Assembly: GCA_964385405.1 (NCBI GenBank)
Contig: CAYLOT010000012.1
Span: 13,202-77,201 of the forward strand
DNA length: 64,000 nucleotides
Direction of reading: 5' to 3'
DNA from: CAIZGX01 sp964385405
GTDB taxonomy: Bacteria; Bacteroidota; Bacteroidia; Flavobacteriales_D; Sanyastnellaceae
Shown: piece after piece, positions 18,124 to 25,502 of the stretch
Position numbering within the stretch: position 1 is the first letter of the stretch
Layout of the letters: every line of letters begins with the position of its first letter
Translations under genes and position numbers: made by a program
The notes under the pieces: model-generated
Databases searched by the model: none
The model's input: only the letters and a program-made list of their open reading frames with translations
Told to the model about the DNA's origin: nothing

Positions 18124-19362
18124 ATGAAGAAAATATTTTTCTGTGCAGGGTTGGTGTGTTTCACCAACCTTTTGCATGCTCAGACGCGCGTGCTCTTTAT
18201 TGGAAACAGCTATACTGCTGTAAACAATCTTCCTCAGTTAACGGCAGATTGCGCGTTAAGTATTGGCTTTGCTGGCTTCCCTATGGAGATTGCAAGCAGT
18301 ACTCCAGGAGGTACTACTTTCCAAATGCACACTACCAATGCAACATCACAAAGCCTAATCAATCAAGGAAACTGGGACTATGTAGTACTTCAAGAACAAA
18401 GTCAACTCCCCTCCTTCCCAGATTCACAAGTGGCTGCTGAGTGCTTTCCATTTGCTACCATTTTAAATGATCAGATTTTGGCTGCAGATTCTTGTGCTGA
18501 AACTATCTTCTATATGACATGGGGAAGACAGAACGGAGATGCGTCTAACTGCGCTTCATGGCCACCTGTCTGCACTTACGAAGGAATGGACAGCCTACTC
18601 AATTTGCGATACAGACAAATGGCGATTGACAATGAAGCTATACTCTCGCCTGTTGGTGCACTTTGGAGGTACATCAGAACAAACTACCCTGAAATAAATT
18701 TGTACGCTGCCGATGGAAGTCACCCTTCTCTAGAGGGCACATATGCTGCCGCTTGTAGCATGATATCTGTCATTTTCAGAACAGACCCTACTCTTATCAC
18801 ATACAGCACTACACTTGATCCTGTGGTTGCAGAGAAAATCAGATTAGCTGCCCAAGCTGTAGTGTTCAACAACCTTTTCGAATGGCATGTCGGTGAATAT
18901 GACCCTGAGGTACTTGTTAATACAACATCCAATGGCTTGACACTTCAACTCGATAATCAATCCGTTTCAAGTTGGAATTTCACATGGGATTTTGGAGATG
19001 GCAATACTTCAACCGATTTCTCTCCTCAGCATACATATGCTAGTGCGGGAACTTACTCTCTTAGCTACTCGGCAATTGATGATTGCGGCAGAACTTCTCA
19101 AGGCTACTGGGAAATCCAGATTCTAAATGATGGCATTTCAGAATTCGAAAAAAAATATGTTGTTCGGAATTTAGAAAACGAGTTTGCAATTGACTTCAAT
19201 TCTGTTGCATCTGATATTCGTGTTTTTGACATAAACGGAAGATTAATCCAAATATCTTCAAACAATCACTCTTCATTTTATGTAGCAAAATCAAATAGTC
19301 CGAGGATTATTCTATTCACAATGAATGGAGTAAGTCATCGGATTTTACTTGGCGTAGAATAA
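18124..19362 (+). CDS. Secreted SGNH-hydrolase-like protein with PKD domain
   Basis: A 412-residue exported protein. The signal peptide is cut near LHAQ (residue 20). The N-terminal part is SGNH-like: block I FIGNSYT (Ser nucleophile), later WGRQNG, and block V DGSHPS with the Asp/His pair. A PKD-type beta domain follows (WNFTWDFGDGNTS to about 335). The last 80 residues (VRNLENEFAIDF, IRVFDINGRLIQ) resemble a divergent T9SS type A sorting domain, so surface release by T9SS is likely but not certain. The substrate is unknown; an ester is the usual one for this fold. Confidence 0.75.
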   Translation: MKKIFFCAGLVCFTNLLHAQTRVLFIGNSYTAVNNLPQLTADCALSIGFAGFPMEIASSTPGGTTFQMHTTNATSQSLINQGNWDYVVLQEQSQLPSFPDSQVAAECFPFATILNDQILAADSCAETIFYMTWGRQNGDASNCASWPPVCTYEGMDSLLNLRYRQMAIDNEAILSPVGALWRYIRTNYPEINLYAADGSHPSLEGTYAAACSMISVIFRTDPTLITYSTTLDPVVAEKIRLAAQAVVFNNLFEWHVGEYDPEVLVNTTSNGLTLQLDNQSVSSWNFTWDFGDGNTSTDFSPQHTYASAGTYSLSYSAIDDCGRTSQGYWEIQILNDGISEFEKKYVVRNLENEFAIDFNSVASDIRVFDINGRLIQISSNNHSSFYVAKSNSPRIILFTMNGVSHRILLGVE

Positions 19363-19396
19363 GCATTCGAATGTTCAAAACTCAAAAGAATATTTG

Positions 19397-19428
19397 TTTG
19401 AAAAAACACAAGTACTGACGTATTTTCG
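19397..19428 (+). promoter_or_regulatory. Promoter of an orphan transcription unit
   Basis: TTTG at 19397-19400 and TATTTTCG at 19421-19428 are 20 bases apart, close to the Bacteroidota -33/-7 pair (TTTG, about 19 bases, TAnnTTTG), with one mismatch in the -7 box. Confidence 0.5.
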
Positions 19429-19432
19429 CGGC

Positions 19433-19518
19433 CGTTAAGTCCATTTGCAGCTTCTGCTGTGGGTCTTTTTAGTTAAGGTAAAGCAAACCCTCGAAAACGT
19501 TCGGGGGTTTGTTTTTTT
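19433..19518 (+). ncRNA. Candidate small RNA between convergent genes
   Basis: About 85 bases lie between a promoter-like pair and a strong terminator, on the plus strand between a gene ending at 19362 and the end of a minus-strand gene at 19617. There is no ATG ORF. A small hairpin (CAGC, loop ttct, GCTG near 19448-19459) precedes the terminator stem. I do not recognise a known RNA family. The start at 19433 is inferred from the -7 box. Confidence 0.45.
19484..19518 (+). terminator. Rho-independent terminator of the candidate small RNA
   Basis: A 12-bp stem (19484-19495 against 19500-19511, one G-U pair) with a 4-base loop, followed by seven T residues. Confidence 0.85.
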
Positions 19519-19566
19519 CTATACTTTTTTTTTGCATTAAGCACATTCAAAAAACTGAGCATAAAA

Positions 19567-19590
19567 AAAGGCTGCCTTTCGGCAGCCTTT
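19567..19590 (-). terminator. Rho-independent terminator of the glucan-binding-like gene
   Basis: A perfect 10-bp stem (AAAGGCTGCC against GGCAGCCTTT) with a tttc loop; on the minus strand a run of T follows. It lies 26 bp past the stop codon at 19617. Confidence 0.9.
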
Positions 19591-19616
19591 CTCTAAAGTT
19601 AACCTGATCAAATGAA

Positions 19617-21332
19617 TTATTGAACTGCGATTTGCACAGCAGTTTTCTCCAATCCGTTTGACAATTCGATAGCATAGATTCCACTCGCAACACCTTCAAG
19701 GTTTACGCGTACTTGGTTGTTTCCAGTTGGAAGGTTACCCATGTATTGCGTAGAAACTATTTGACCTAAGTTGTTCATTACACGAACAGTGATAGGAGCA
19801 GATTTTACTTGACCGAAAGAAAGAGTTACGAATTCGTTAGCTGGAACTGGGTATGCATTCAATACTGTTAAAGCCATAGCTTCTTGAACACCGATGATAC
19901 AATCAGCGCAAGAATCGAAACATACTGTGTTCAACACTTCTGCAATACCTGTGCGGGTGTGGATACGGTTGTAACCACCAACTCCGTTAGCGATACCGCA
20001 ATTGATGATACCAGTACCTTCTTCATTCACTGGAGCGTTTACGTCTCCGTTCATGAACTTGTACTGAATATCAGCAGAACCGCTGATGTTCACTGTGCAC
20101 TCATAAACATTGTCGCCATCAGCGTCAGTCATTTGAACTGCACCTGCTTGCCATGCTGGGTTAGTGAATCCACCAATCATCCATACACCTGCCGCGTCTG
20201 GAGTTGTGTTCAACATATTCACTCGGAAAGTGATGTCAGCTGGATCTGGATCAACAACACACTCTGCTCCACATTGGTTGTAGCAGAAGTGCTCCACTAC
20301 TGGATCAGCTGCAACTACTAATTGACGGTTACCACCTACGTTACAATCAGCAGGTAAAGACTCGTTACCATCTGCCCAAGCAGCACCATTAACGAATTTG
20401 TACTGATAAGTACCTGGTTGAAGTAAAAGAGTTACTTCGTAAATGTTGTCACCGTCTGGGTCAGTCATCAATGTGTTAGCATCGCCAGGATTCCATCCTT
20501 GGAAAGAACCTGCAACGTGAGGACCGTTAGCATTTACAGTTTGTAAAGTCATGTCAACTCGGAACAAAACTGGGGTTGGTGCTTGACAAGGACCGCAAGC
20601 GCTGAAACAAATAACATCAACTACTGTGTTTGCTTCAACCACGTTGATTACACGATTTCCAGAAACATTACAATCAGCTGGAACGCTTTCAGCAAAAGCC
20701 CAGTCGTTACCGTTGATGAACTTGAATTGAGCAGAAGTAGCAGTACCGATAGAGAAGTATCCTTCGAAAGTACCGTTTCCATCTGGATCAATCAATTGTG
20801 ATCCTGCTGGATTCCATCCTTGGAAGTCACCTGCAACGAAGATACCTGCTGGGTTAACACCTGCAGCTTCTTGAGTCATGTCTACACGGAAACGAACAGC
20901 ATTCTCTCCGCAAGCAGCACATGATGCATAACATACAGTCATGCTTTCAGTAGCGTTCAATCCAGAAATTGACCAAAAACGGTTATCGTTTCCAGCAACC
21001 TCAACTTGACAAGCAGCTGGAACATCCTCTGTAAAAGGCCAGTCGTTACCGTTGATGAACTTAAACTCATAGCGCTCTGCAACCAAGTTTAAAGTTACAG
21101 ACCAAATACCATTTCCTTGATCAGCTAAAGCAATAGCAGAAGGATTCCAGTTAACATACGCCGCGTTCTCAGCAGTACCATCGTAGTTAACATCATTGAA
21201 ATTACCAGCAATGTGAACGCCGTTTGCGTCAACAGTTTGGCCAGTCATGTCCACATTAAACGTTACAGCAACTTGGGCTTGAGCCATCATTGCAGATAAC
21301 GCTACGAAACAGAATGTAAAAATTTTTTTCAT
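19617..21332 (-). CDS. Secreted four-module glucan-binding-like protein with T9SS type A sorting domain
   Basis: A 571-residue exported protein: signal peptide (cut near AQAQ, residue 20), four repeats of about 110-120 residues, then a T9SS type A sorting domain (AYPVPANEFVTLSF to the end). Each repeat reads like the E-set starch-binding fold (CBM20/CBM48-like): xFxVDMTxQTV, GVHIAGxFxxWNP, DPDGDNxYExT and FKFINGxDW, and ends with clustered cysteines. No catalytic domain is visible. It is divergent from a secreted GH13 amylase with 94 bp between them, which suggests a surface protein that holds alpha-glucan for the enzyme. Glucan binding is inferred from fold and neighbour; other roles for such modules exist. 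Confidence 0.75.
   Translation of the reverse strand: MKKIFTFCFVALSAMMAQAQVAVTFNVDMTGQTVDANGVHIAGNFNDVNYDGTAENAAYVNWNPSAIALADQGNGIWSVTLNLVAERYEFKFINGNDWPFTEDVPAACQVEVAGNDNRFWSISGLNATESMTVCYASCAACGENAVRFRVDMTQEAAGVNPAGIFVAGDFQGWNPAGSQLIDPDGNGTFEGYFSIGTATSAQFKFINGNDWAFAESVPADCNVSGNRVINVVEANTVVDVICFSACGPCQAPTPVLFRVDMTLQTVNANGPHVAGSFQGWNPGDANTLMTDPDGDNIYEVTLLLQPGTYQYKFVNGAAWADGNESLPADCNVGGNRQLVVAADPVVEHFCYNQCGAECVVDPDPADITFRVNMLNTTPDAAGVWMIGGFTNPAWQAGAVQMTDADGDNVYECTVNISGSADIQYKFMNGDVNAPVNEEGTGIINCGIANGVGGYNRIHTRTGIAEVLNTVCFDSCADCIIGVQEAMALTVLNAYPVPANEFVTLSFGQVKSAPITVRVMNNLGQIVSTQYMGNLPTGNNQVRVNLEGVASGIYAIELSNGLEKTAVQIAVQ
19870..21270 (-). repeat. Four tandem protein-coding modules (about 350 bp each)
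   Basis: Within the gene, four divergent copies of a 110-120-codon module are visible in the translation, with GNFNDVNYDG / GDFQGWNPAG / GSFQGWNPGD / GGFTNPAWQA at equivalent sites and FKFINGNDW or YKFVNGAAW later in the first three. They are protein repeats rather than near-identical DNA repeats. Confidence 0.75.
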
Positions 21333-21379
21333 AGGTTTTTAAATTAGATTACTGTAGTTCGTGTACTTTTAACACTTTC

Positions 21380-21387
21380 CAAATATA
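21380..21387 (-). promoter_or_regulatory. -7 box (TATATTTG) of the glucan-binding-like gene
   Basis: Exact TAnnTTTG match on the minus strand, giving a leader of roughly 40 bases before the ATG at 21332. Confidence 0.55.
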
Positions 21388-21426
21388 TAGCGAAAAAGTG
21401 TTTCACACTCCAACTAGACGTAAATC

Positions 21427-23292
21427 ATGAAAAAAAGTTCCCTCTACTTTTCCACAATTCTGATGTTCATGTCCTGTTTTGTCTTCGGTCAAAATTCCGA
21501 ATACATCAGTCGTATTGACCCTCCTAACTGGTTCAGCGGCATGAATAATACAGAAGTAGAGCTCCTATTCTATTCGAATGGTCCGGAAAAATTGAGCATT
21601 TCTCTTGACTCAGAAAGCGCGAAATACGCGACTATAAGAAGCGTTGAAAAGTCGAAATTGAACAACTACTATTTTGTTAGTCTAACAATTTCAAGTCAGC
21701 CAAAAAGCAATTACCTTTTCTTTGAGATTTCAAAAGCAGGACACACCGCAACCGCAGTGCATCCCTTCTCCATTAATCCAAAAGCAACTTTACCTAAAGG
21801 CCTTTCTCAGGAAGACGCTATATATATGGTCTTCCCCGATCGCTTTGCAAATGGAGATGCTTCTAACGATTCAGTTGCGAATTATTTTCAAGGCGTTCAC
21901 CGCGATGAATTAAAAGGTAGACGAGGTGGCGATTTGAAAGGAATTCAGAACCATCTCGACTATATCGCTGACTTAGGCTTTACTGCACTTTGGATAAACC
22001 CCATTGTGGAGAACAACGAAAAAAGAGACTCGTACCACGGTTATGCAACCACCGACTCTTATTTAATAGACCCCCGCATTGGAACGCTTGAAGAATTGAA
22101 GTCCCTGACTTCAAGCATGCAGAAAAAGGAAATAAAACATGTTTGGGATGTCGTGTATAACCACTGGGGAGATCAGCACAGACTTTTTCGTGAAATGCCC
22201 GACAGCAATTGGTTTCATTGGTTCCCCACCTACACCAAGACCAACTATCGCGCTGAAACGATGATGGATCCTTATGCCAGCGAATACGACAAGAACCTTA
22301 TGGCGAACGGCTGGTTCGACAGGCACATGCCAGACCTGAACCAGCAAGATCCTCACCTTTCCAAATACCTCATTCAAAATTCCATTTGGTGGATTGAAAT
22401 GGGAAACATCGATGCGTTTCGAATTGACACCTATAGCTATCCCGATCAACTATTCATGTCGAATTTGAACGCGGCTGTTAAAAGAGAGTATCCAAATTTC
22501 TTTTTATTCGGAGAAACCTGGGTGCAAGGATCAGCAATTCAAGCATGGTTTACCGAAGGAAAAAAAGTTGGTCAAAATTTCGATTCGAATTTAGATGGTG
22601 TAACCGACTTCCAATTGTATTTCTCCATGACCAAAGGGCTAACAGAGTCTTTCGGTTGGGAAGAAGGTTTGAGAAGAATTGAGTTAGACTTGGCGCATGA
22701 CCATCTTTATGCGAAGCCAGAAAACTTAGTGACGTTCTTAGACAACCACGACTTAGCTCGAATTTACTCCCTACTTAATAAAGATTTCGATAAATGGAAA
22801 ATGGCGCATGCCATGCTCTTAACACTACGAGGCATTCCGTGTATTTATTATGGAACAGAAATTCTCATGACGGGATTCTGCGATCCCGATGCGCATGTTC
22901 GAGAAGAATTCCCCGGCGGATGGCCAGACCATAAAGTGAACGCCTTCGAAAAGAAAGGAAGAACTGAAATTCAAAATGAAGCATTCGATTTCATTCAAAC
23001 ACTATTGAATTACCGGAAAAAGAACGAATGGCTCGCAACCAGCAGACTCACTCAGTTCGTGCCGAATGACAACACTTATGTTTATGCTCGAAAATCTGCC
23101 GACAGTAAAAAAGCAATCCTGTGCATGTACAATCTGAATGAAACAGCCTTCGATTTTCCAATGGAATCTCTGAAGGAAATTACGAATCAGGTAAATTGCG
23201 GAAAGAACATACTAACTGGCGAAAAAATGTCTTGGGATAATACCCATTCCATTCCGGCAAAAGGTTTTTCAATAATTGAAATTTCATTTTAA
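21427..23292 (+). CDS. Secreted GH13 alpha-amylase (neopullulanase/cyclomaltodextrinase-like, SusA-like)
   Basis: A 621-residue exported enzyme: signal peptide (cut near VFGQ, residue 22), N-terminal beta domain (about 25-125) of the cyclomaltodextrinase type, then the GH13 barrel. The four GH13 regions are visible: DVVYNHWG, DAFRIDTYSY (nucleophile Asp334), FGETW (acid/base Glu363) and FLDNHD (Asp442). A C-terminal beta domain follows. The layout matches SusA-type neopullulanases that cut starch and related alpha-glucans in the periplasm. It is divergent from the glucan-binding-like protein and is followed by a small PDZ protein 26 bp downstream. No SusC/SusD pair is present. Confidence 0.9.
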   Translation: MKKSSLYFSTILMFMSCFVFGQNSEYISRIDPPNWFSGMNNTEVELLFYSNGPEKLSISLDSESAKYATIRSVEKSKLNNYYFVSLTISSQPKSNYLFFEISKAGHTATAVHPFSINPKATLPKGLSQEDAIYMVFPDRFANGDASNDSVANYFQGVHRDELKGRRGGDLKGIQNHLDYIADLGFTALWINPIVENNEKRDSYHGYATTDSYLIDPRIGTLEELKSLTSSMQKKEIKHVWDVVYNHWGDQHRLFREMPDSNWFHWFPTYTKTNYRAETMMDPYASEYDKNLMANGWFDRHMPDLNQQDPHLSKYLIQNSIWWIEMGNIDAFRIDTYSYPDQLFMSNLNAAVKREYPNFFLFGETWVQGSAIQAWFTEGKKVGQNFDSNLDGVTDFQLYFSMTKGLTESFGWEEGLRRIELDLAHDHLYAKPENLVTFLDNHDLARIYSLLNKDFDKWKMAHAMLLTLRGIPCIYYGTEILMTGFCDPDAHVREEFPGGWPDHKVNAFEKKGRTEIQNEAFDFIQTLLNYRKKNEWLATSRLTQFVPNDNTYVYARKSADSKKAILCMYNLNETAFDFPMESLKEITNQVNCGKNILTGEKMSWDNTHSIPAKGFSIIEISF

Positions 23293-23318
23293 TTTTGAAC
23301 TCAACTAATAATAATACC

Positions 23319-23939
23319 ATGAAATCAATTTTTTCACTTTTCACAATTTGCTTCATTAGCGTAATTTCTTTCGCTCAAGTGCAAAAGAAAAATCATGTTA
23401 CCATTATTAAAATTGATACTTCAAGCACAGGAAAGTTAGACACACTTATTTTCAATTTCGAGGGAGATCAGTTGGACAATATGAAAGACATCATGAAGCA
23501 ATTTCCTGACATCGACCTTTCAATTATGGACTCCTCTTTCAATTTCAATTTCGACAACAATTTTCAAATGCCAGAAGGCATGTTATTCGGAATGCCGAAT
23601 GAAATGCCTTTCGGTTTTGGTGCTCCAGACAACAGCGCTAAAATTGGAATTACTCCCGCTCGCTCATTCAAAGGAGAAGGTGTTATGATTGAAACAGTTT
23701 CTCCCGTTAGCCTTGGCGCTGCCTTAGGTTTACAAACCGGAGATATCATTGTTGAATTGAACAAGCAATCCATAAACGACTTCAATAAACTGGTAGCGAC
23801 CCTTCAACTGTATTCAGTTGGAGACGAAGCAAACATTACTGTGCTTCGTAATGGTAAAAAGAGAAAAGTCACAGGTTATTTCATTCCTGCGCAAGGTGGC
23901 GGCAACATGCAACGAGACATCAGAATAACTCGTCCATAG
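23319..23939 (+). CDS. Small exported PDZ-domain protein
   Basis: A 206-residue protein with a signal peptide (cut near SFAQ, residue 20), a low-complexity middle rich in Met, Asn and Phe (about 65-100), and a C-terminal PDZ domain (about 105-190: IGITPARSF, SPVSLGAALGLQTGDIIVELN, NITVLRNGKKRKVTGYF). No protease domain is present, so it is probably an adaptor or scaffold. The ATG at 23319 is chosen over an in-frame TTG at 23295. It follows the amylase gene closely and may be co-transcribed. Confidence 0.78.
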   Translation: MKSIFSLFTICFISVISFAQVQKKNHVTIIKIDTSSTGKLDTLIFNFEGDQLDNMKDIMKQFPDIDLSIMDSSFNFNFDNNFQMPEGMLFGMPNEMPFGFGAPDNSAKIGITPARSFKGEGVMIETVSPVSLGAALGLQTGDIIVELNKQSINDFNKLVATLQLYSVGDEANITVLRNGKKRKVTGYFIPAQGGGNMQRDIRITRP

Positions 23940-23940
23940 C

Positions 23941-24945
23941 CTGAGCACTTCGAAGAAAATACTTTTCGCAGCGCTCGATTGGGGGTACGGACATATGACT
24001 CGCGGTAGCGAGCGTATTTCGCAATTCATTCAAGAAGGAAATACAGTTGAAATCGCTTGCTCTGAAAATCAAGAATCCTTTTTCAAAACGAAATTTCCAT
24101 TACTCAAAATTTACGTCACCCTTCCCAACAACCACATTCAAATTGAAAGCGGAAAGGGATTGTTTTTCAAATTGGGACTGCGTGTTTTCGAGTTTAGATC
24201 GAATTGGAAAAAAGAAAACAGTTGGTTGCGTAAGCATCTCGAAAGCAACACTTACGATGTAATTTACTCCGACAATCGATACGGATTTTACCACCCGAAC
24301 GTTCATTCGGTATTGCTTACTCATCAACTCACTTTGCCCGGACCAAAATTGCTTTTATTTTTGCCCCAAATGGTTCTCAATAAAAATCTAAACCGTTTCA
24401 ACGAAATTGAAATACCAGATTTTAATCAAGAACCTAAACTGAGTGGAAACCTGAGTAAAACCAAATCAAGCGTTAACGCGACTTTCATTGGTCCACTCAG
24501 TCAAATCAAAAAGATTCAAACTACAACGAAAAAGCAATTGCTCTTGATTCTTTCAGGACCTGAACCTCAGCGTTCTCGCTTTGCCAAAGACATCGTTGAA
24601 GAAACCCTTCAGCTTGGATTTCAAATTGTTGTTGCAGGAGAAAGTAAGTCAATTCCAAAATCTCAACTGGTGACGGAATTGGGCTATTGCAACAGCGTTG
24701 AACTCGAGAAGCTCATGAACGAATCTTCACACATTGTATGTCGATCAGGTTATAGCACCCTCATGGAATTGGCGACCATTGGAAAAAAGGCTCTACTCAT
24801 TCCTACATCCGGACAATTCGAACAAGAATACCTGGCGAAATATTGGGAAGAACAATTTAACTTCCCCACCGCAAACGAAAATGAAATCTCTACCAAAGAT
24901 TTCGTGAATTATCTAAACGACACCACGCATTTTGAACGACGCTAA
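23941..24945 (+). CDS. MurG/GT28-like glycosyltransferase, apparent CTG start
   Basis: About 334 residues. The C-terminal half shows a GT-B nucleotide-sugar region: LLLILSGPEPQRSRF, ELGYCNSVELEKLMNESSHIVCRSGYSTLMELATIGKKALLIPT and FEQEYLAKYW, as in MurG-like and related uncharacterised transferases. The first ATG (23995) would cut off the conserved N-terminal strand and glycine loop KKILFAALDWGYGHMTRG, which is encoded in frame just upstream; the only plausible initiator there is CTG at 23941, one base after the preceding stop codon. The sugar donor and acceptor are unknown. Its end overlaps the start of tadA. Confidence 0.65.
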   Translation: MSTSKKILFAALDWGYGHMTRGSERISQFIQEGNTVEIACSENQESFFKTKFPLLKIYVTLPNNHIQIESGKGLFFKLGLRVFEFRSNWKKENSWLRKHLESNTYDVIYSDNRYGFYHPNVHSVLLTHQLTLPGPKLLLFLPQMVLNKNLNRFNEIEIPDFNQEPKLSGNLSKTKSSVNATFIGPLSQIKKIQTTTKKQLLLILSGPEPQRSRFAKDIVEETLQLGFQIVVAGESKSIPKSQLVTELGYCNSVELEKLMNESSHIVCRSGYSTLMELATIGKKALLIPTSGQFEQEYLAKYWEEQFNFPTANENEISTKDFVNYLNDTTHFERR

Positions 24946-25387
24946 CAAAGACGAATTTTACATGAAGATGGCCATTAAAGAAGCCATCTACGCAGCTGAA
25001 CAAGATGAAGTCCCTGTTGGGTGTGTCATTGTTGCCGAAGATCGAATTATTGCTCGTGGGCACAACTTGGTTGAGCGCCTGCATGATTTTACAGCACATG
25101 CTGAAATGCAAGCCTTCACGGCCGCCTCTGAGTATCTCAGTGGTAAGTCATTGGATAAGTGTACCCTTTATGTAACCCTTGAGCCATGCGTTATGTGCGC
25201 GGGAGCAGCTTACAACACCCGAATTGGTCGCATAGTATTCGGTGCCTTTGACCAAAAAAGAGGCTTTTCCATCTTTCAAACTGAAGATAAAAAACTGCTA
25301 CACCCTAAGACTGAATGGATTGGAGGTGTGATGGAAGACGATTGTGCTTCCATTCTGAAACAGTTCTTCGAAAACAAGCGCAAGTAG
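24932..25387 (+). CDS. tadA: tRNA-specific adenosine deaminase
   Basis: A 151-residue cytidine-deaminase-fold enzyme with the TadA motifs: HAEMQAF (zinc His and catalytic Glu) and PCVMCAGA (zinc PCxxC), plus VPVGCVIV and NTRIGRIVFGA. TadA converts A34 to inosine in tRNA-Arg(ACG). The frame opens with TTG at 24932, which gives the usual short helix before MKMAIKEA; ATG at 24962 is the alternative. It overlaps the glycosyltransferase gene by 14 bases. Related guanine deaminases share the fold, but spacing and length favour TadA. Confidence 0.88.
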   Translation: MNDANKDEFYMKMAIKEAIYAAEQDEVPVGCVIVAEDRIIARGHNLVERLHDFTAHAEMQAFTAASEYLSGKSLDKCTLYVTLEPCVMCAGAAYNTRIGRIVFGAFDQKRGFSIFQTEDKKLLHPKTEWIGGVMEDDCASILKQFFENKRK

Positions 25388-25445
25388 CACAAAGCCTACT
25401 TTTCCACATTTATTAACATTCCTTTTCGAAGCGACGCAAGCCGTT

Positions 25446-25453
25446 TAGATTTG
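25446..25453 (+). promoter_or_regulatory. -7 box (TAGATTTG) of the condensin operon
   Basis: Exact TAnnTTTG match 49 bases before the ATG at 25503. A T-rich TTTTCG near 25421-25427 is a weak -33 candidate. Transcription would start near 25458, at the edge of a palindrome. Confidence 0.6.
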
Positions 25454-25484
25454 TGTGTTCGGTGCGAATTTGTCGCACCACACA
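25454..25484 (+). promoter_or_regulatory. Interrupted palindrome at the predicted start of the condensin transcript
   Basis: GGTGCGA (25461-25467) and TCGCACC (25473-25479) flank a 5-base loop; TGTGT (25454-25458) and ACACA (25480-25484) extend the symmetry with a 2-base bulge. It could be an operator or a 5' hairpin in the mRNA. No T-tract follows, so it is not a terminator. Confidence 0.55.
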
Positions 25485-25502
25485 TGACCTAAACTTTTTC
25501 GT

